Shown here piece by piece: positions 5,428 through 7,924 of a stretch of DNA of 7,924 nucleotides (position 1 is the stretch's first letter; every line of letters starts with the position of its first letter). A model generated the notes under the pieces. That model was not told the DNA's origin. It saw only the letters and a list, made by a program, of their open reading frames with translations, and did not search any database. Both the position numbers and the translations under genes were made by a program. Origin of the DNA: Bacillota bacterium (GTDB lineage: Bacteria; Bacillota; GCA-003054495; Carboxydocellales; JAJZTU01); assembly GCA_021848765.1 (NCBI GenBank), contig JAJZTU010000152.1:1-7924 (forward strand), given 5' to 3'.

Positions 5428-6888
5428 ATGAATGAAATCTTGCAGTTGAACATAGTAGCCATGTACTTTTTGTACGGACTTTCCTTTTATACCATGGGGG
5501 TGGCCATAGCCCTGCAGTACCGCAGCTACAGCAGTTTTCGTTTAGCCTACAGCCTCAGCCTGTTAGCTGCTTTCGGCCTGCTGCACGGTCTTAGTGAATG
5601 GGGTAGCGTGTTCATCCCGGTCCAGGTGCCTAATCTGGGAGATTTCCCAGCTTGGAAAGGGACCGCCATCCAAAGGCTTCTACAGTCTGTTTCTTACTTT
5701 TTTCTCTTTTGTTTTGGGGCGAAATTAATTGCTGATTCCCGAAATGATAACTTTTGGTGGTTTACTTTGCCCGGTGTAGCCTTTCTTGCCTGGCTGATTG
5801 AATTCGCCCGTTTTATTGCCTTCCTGGGCACCGGTGAACTTATGCCTTGGCTGCTGATCAGCGAAAGCTGGTCCCGCTACATCTTAGCTTTTCCGGCAGG
5901 CGTGCTTACCGCTTACGGACTTTACCTTCAGATCCCGGAAGCGGAAAAGCTCAATGACAGGTCGGTGATGCGAAACTTATGGGCGGCAACTGTTGCATTT
6001 GGACTTTTTGCACTGTTTAGCGGACTGGTGGTACCCCAGGAAATTGGGTGGCTGGGCAGGATAGTGAATGTAGAAACTTTCCGGCGTACCATCGGCCTGC
6101 CGATTGAACTTTTCCGGACGGCCACCGCTTTGTTGGCCACATGGTCAATCACTCGTATGTTGGCCATATTTGACCTGGAAAAACAGCGGCAGGTGACAGA
6201 GAGCCGGCGCTTGGAAGCAGTCTACCGGGAAAGGGAACGTTTTGCCCGTGACCTCCATGATGATGTAATCCAGTCTATCTACGGCGTAGGCCTCGAATTG
6301 CAAACGACTGTCCTGCTAATGCAGAAAGACCCGGAGAAAGCCACAAAGCGGGTTGCCTCCACAATCAAACACCTCAATGAAGTGATTCACGCCCTGCGTG
6401 CCTACATTCAGGGATTGGAAACCCAACGGGGTGAGCAGGATATTCATACTTTGCTGGCAAATACAATAGAACAAGTCCGGGAAAAAACAGACCTGATGAT
6501 TAAGCTGAACTTTCAGTTGTCTACGGGGACTAGTTTTCAACCGGTAGTCAAGGGGGAGGACTGGCAGCAGCAGTTACGGCAAATCATCCGGGAAGCCTTA
6601 AATAATGTTGTCCAACATGCCCAGGTATCAGAGGCGCAGGTGGATGTCCGGATTGAGGGGAACTTCCTGGTGGTAACGGTAAAGGATAACGGCAGGGGCA
6701 TGCCTGCCGGCGATTCCTTCCTGTCCGAAAAAGGTGGAAAACACATGGGTCTGCGGAATATGCTGACAAGAGCCAGGGCGCTGGGTGGTGACCTGCAGGT
6801 GTATTCCCAACAGGGTGAGGGGACAAGAGTTGTAATAAGTCTACCAGTCTTAAAAGATAACCTGGTAAGGACAGGAACAACCCATTAG
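5428..6888 (+). CDS. Membrane sensor histidine kinase, NarL/DegS-type (HisKA_3)
   Basis: This 486-residue protein has about seven membrane helices in its first 245 residues (roughly 8-30, 39-62, 84-102, 110-132, 148-168, 184-205, 222-243). A helical linker leads to the HisKA_3 domain with phosphate-accepting H277 in R-D-L-H-D-D-V-I-Q, where D278 and Q282 form the D-x-x-x-Q phosphatase motif, so it may both phosphorylate and dephosphorylate its partner. The ATP-binding domain follows: N-box E-A-L-N-N-V-V-Q-H (N392/N393), G1 box D420-N-G-R-G-M, and G-L-R-N-M with G-E-G-T-R-V near the end. All key residues are intact. The sensor is not PAS, HAMP or an extracytoplasmic loop domain; signal detection probably occurs in the membrane, where polar H53 and E57 (H-G-L-S-E-W) stand out. 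The ATG has GGAGG (5414-5418) at 9-nt spacing. The response regulator follows 101 bp downstream and is the obvious partner. The signal is unknown. Confidence 0.92.
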   Translation: MNEILQLNIVAMYFLYGLSFYTMGVAIALQYRSYSSFRLAYSLSLLAAFGLLHGLSEWGSVFIPVQVPNLGDFPAWKGTAIQRLLQSVSYFFLFCFGAKLIADSRNDNFWWFTLPGVAFLAWLIEFARFIAFLGTGELMPWLLISESWSRYILAFPAGVLTAYGLYLQIPEAEKLNDRSVMRNLWAATVAFGLFALFSGLVVPQEIGWLGRIVNVETFRRTIGLPIELFRTATALLATWSITRMLAIFDLEKQRQVTESRRLEAVYRERERFARDLHDDVIQSIYGVGLELQTTVLLMQKDPEKATKRVASTIKHLNEVIHALRAYIQGLETQRGEQDIHTLLANTIEQVREKTDLMIKLNFQLSTGTSFQPVVKGEDWQQQLRQIIREALNNVVQHAQVSEAQVDVRIEGNFLVVTVKDNGRGMPAGDSFLSEKGGKHMGLRNMLTRARALGGDLQVYSQQGEGTRVVISLPVLKDNLVRTGTTH

Positions 6889-6910
6889 GGTTAAATATCC
6901 TGTTAAGATA

Positions 6911-6922
6911 GGACAGATGTCC
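6911..6922. promoter_or_regulatory. GGACA-GA-TGTCC dyad before the response regulator
   Basis: A perfect 5-bp inverted repeat with a 2-bp centre lies 22 bp after the kinase stop and about 67 bp before the regulator start. NarL-type regulators bind short dyads, so autoregulation is possible. No matching -35/-10 pair is evident in this gap, and the dyad could instead be an RNA element or chance. Confidence 0.25.
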
Positions 6923-6954
6923 ATTGTCACCGGTGCCAAGTGTATGTTAGGTTT

Positions 6955-6982
6955 AAGGAAAATCCTTCATAAACGGAAGGAG
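6955..6982 (+). promoter_or_regulatory. Possible three-arm hairpin switch over the regulator's ribosome-binding site
   Basis: TCCTTC (6963-6968) can pair with GAAGGA (6976-6981), which includes the AAGGAG ribosome-binding site of the response regulator, around a 7-nt loop. The same TCCTT can instead pair with an upstream AAGGA (6955-6959) with a 3-nt loop, leaving the ribosome-binding site free. The two pairings are mutually exclusive. Both stems are short, so this is a proposal from base pairing only. Confidence 0.35.
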
Positions 6983-6989
6983 AAACACT

Positions 6990-7640
6990 ATGAACAAAAT
7001 CAGGTTGCTGGTTGTCGATGATCATGAGATTGTAAGACTGGGACTAATGCATCTTTTGGAACAATACCCGGATTTAGAAGCGGTGGATGGAGCCAGTAGT
7101 TTTGAAGAGGTTCTTGTAAAAACCGACCAGTGGCGTCCCGATGTGATACTCATGGACATTCGCCTCAAAGGGAGCAGTGGTATTGACGCCTGCCGGGAAA
7201 TCTGTAACCGCTTTCCCCAGGTCAAAGTAATCATGCTTACCTCCTACGGCGATGAGGATCTGGTAATGGAGTCTATTTTTGCCGGTGCCAAAGGCTACAT
7301 CTTGAAAGATGTGGGGAACGACGAAATAATCCGGGCTGTGCGGGCAGTGTACCGGGGCGAGTCACTTTTGGACACTGTGGTTACCACAAAACTTTTGGAC
7401 CGGATGAGGCGCAGCGGGAAAAAATCCAATGATGCCCTGGAACAACTGACAGAACAGGAGAAGAAGGTACTTGTCCTTATCGCCGAAGGCAAGACCAACC
7501 GGGAGATCGCCAAGACAGTTTTCTTAAGTGAAAAGACTGTACGCAATTATGTAAGCAGTATCCTCGCTAAGCTAAACCTGGCCAATCGCACTGAGGCTGC
7601 AGCATATGCAGCGAAGAAAAACTTGTTTAAACAAGCCTGA
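6990..7640 (+). CDS. NarL/FixJ-family response regulator (receiver + LuxR HTH)
   Basis: This 216-residue cytoplasmic DNA-binding protein has a receiver domain (about 3-120) with the acidic pocket D10-D11, phosphorylation site D56 (in V-I-L-M-D-I-R), switch residue T84 and conserved K106, all intact. A linker leads to a LuxR-type helix-turn-helix (about 153-208): L-T-E-Q-E-K-K-V-L, G-K-T-N-R-E-I-A and L-S-E-K-T-V-R-N-Y-V-S-S-I-L-A-K-L, ending N-R-T-E-A-A-A-Y-A. Length and layout are standard. It is expected to be phosphorylated by the kinase encoded just upstream and then bind promoters as a dimer. The ATG has AAGGAG (6977-6982) at 7-nt spacing; that site may be masked by a hairpin. The targets are not known; divergent or nearby genes are candidates only. 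A terminator follows. Confidence 0.94.
   Translation: MNKIRLLVVDDHEIVRLGLMHLLEQYPDLEAVDGASSFEEVLVKTDQWRPDVILMDIRLKGSSGIDACREICNRFPQVKVIMLTSYGDEDLVMESIFAGAKGYILKDVGNDEIIRAVRAVYRGESLLDTVVTTKLLDRMRRSGKKSNDALEQLTEQEKKVLVLIAEGKTNREIAKTVFLSEKTVRNYVSSILAKLNLANRTEAAAYAAKKNLFKQA
7622..7635. repeat. 14-bp perfect palindrome at the regulator's 3' end
   Basis: CTTGTTTAAACAAG is fully self-complementary and overlaps the last codons of the response regulator. It is followed by CC and A-rich sequence, so it is not itself a terminator, but its right half is copied in the terminator stem 39 bp downstream. Confidence 0.6.
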
Positions 7641-7671
7641 AAAACATCCTGAAAAACATCCTGAAACCAAC
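7636..7671 (+). repeat. 12-bp tandem repeats after the response regulator stop
   Basis: CCTGAAAAACAT occurs twice in tandem without change (7636-7647, 7648-7659), and a third, diverged unit follows (7660-7671). The first unit contains the regulator's stop codon. A 14-bp block, AACAAGCCTGAAAA, also occurs at both 7630-7643 and 7669-7682. The pattern suggests local slippage duplication in the 3' untranslated region. Confidence 0.75.
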
Positions 7672-7701
7672 AAGCCTGAAAATAACCGGGCTTGTTTTTT
7701 T
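7669..7701 (+). terminator. Intrinsic terminator of the two-component operon
   Basis: An 8-bp perfect stem (AACAAGCC at 7669-7676, GGCTTGTT at 7689-7696) with a 12-nt loop leads into a run of seven T residues (7695-7701). The upstream copy of the left arm (7629-7637, AAACAAGCC) could also pair with the same right arm. Confidence 0.85.
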
Positions 7702-7924
7702 ATACTTTAGCAGTTAATAGTCCCAGGACAATTGCCCCTATGCGGCCATGATATAAAGTACAAATACCCCCTGACATACTGAGTGGTTTTGGGGATTGTT
7801 GACACCTGATTTCATTTCCCCGTCCCCATATAATGGTACTAACAACAGTAGATAAAAATTATGATGAGGGGCGATACCTTATCTTCGGGGGTGGGACTAA
7901 GTCAGGGATAATTGACATGCAAGT
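7702..7924. other. Non-coding right end with a possible promoter
   Basis: No open frame with a ribosome-binding site or recognisable protein is visible. A perfect TATAAT occurs at 7829-7834, but the nearest good -35, TTGACA (7799-7804), is 24 bp away, too far for a standard promoter; at 17-bp spacing there is only CTGATT (7806-7811). Sequence after 7840 is G-rich and could be the leader of a plus-strand gene beyond the window. I could not match it to a known riboswitch or RNA family. Confidence 0.4.

Overview
The window looks like chromosomal DNA from an anaerobic Gram-positive bacterium of the class Clostridia, probably Peptococcaceae or Desulfotomaculum-like. This is inferred from strong AGGAGG-type ribosome-binding sites, sigma-A-like promoter hexamers, roughly balanced base composition and the gene set: a flavodiiron protein, a small beta-carbonic anhydrase, and DUF155 and DUF1015 proteins. 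No rRNA, tRNA, CRISPR array, insertion sequence or phage gene is visible.

Left part (1-1310), minus strand. The first 12 codons of a DUF1015-like gene run off the left edge. Upstream of it lies a well-formed promoter flanked by two TTAGCTAA palindromes. Next comes an RMD1/DUF155-family membrane-anchored protein with its own promoter and an 18-bp dyad just upstream.

Middle-left (1434-3347), plus strand. A BenE-type (benzoate/H+ symporter family) transporter ends in a 24-bp imperfect duplication of its 3' end, followed by a clear intrinsic terminator. Directly after the terminator is the C-terminal remnant of an ABC-2 type permease, with nothing left of its N-terminal part or an ATPase. A 90-residue protein of unknown function follows; its Shine-Dalgarno sequence can pair with an upstream C5 tract.

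Middle-right (3390-5350). A complete flavodiiron protein (FprA type, detoxifying O2 or NO) is preceded by two TGTGATATA direct repeats. It converges on a beta-class carbonic anhydrase with only 2 bp between the stop codons. The carbonic anhydrase promoter has a TGGTAT-N5-ATACCA dyad over its -10 region.

Right part (5322-7924), plus strand. A good promoter drives a two-component system: a seven-helix membrane histidine kinase (HisKA_3/HATPase) and a NarL/LuxR-type response regulator. The 101-bp gap between them holds a small dyad and a possible three-arm hairpin switch over the regulator's ribosome-binding site. The regulator ends in a repeat-rich terminator. The last 220 bp carry no recognisable gene.

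The genes do not form one pathway. The recognisable functions are oxidative/nitrosative defence (fprA), CO2/bicarbonate exchange (carbonic anhydrase), organic-anion uptake (benE) and signal transduction. I did not find a convincing new multi-gene system. The most noteworthy points are small regulatory structures, the ABC permease remnant next to benE, and the uncharacterised sensor domain of the kinase.
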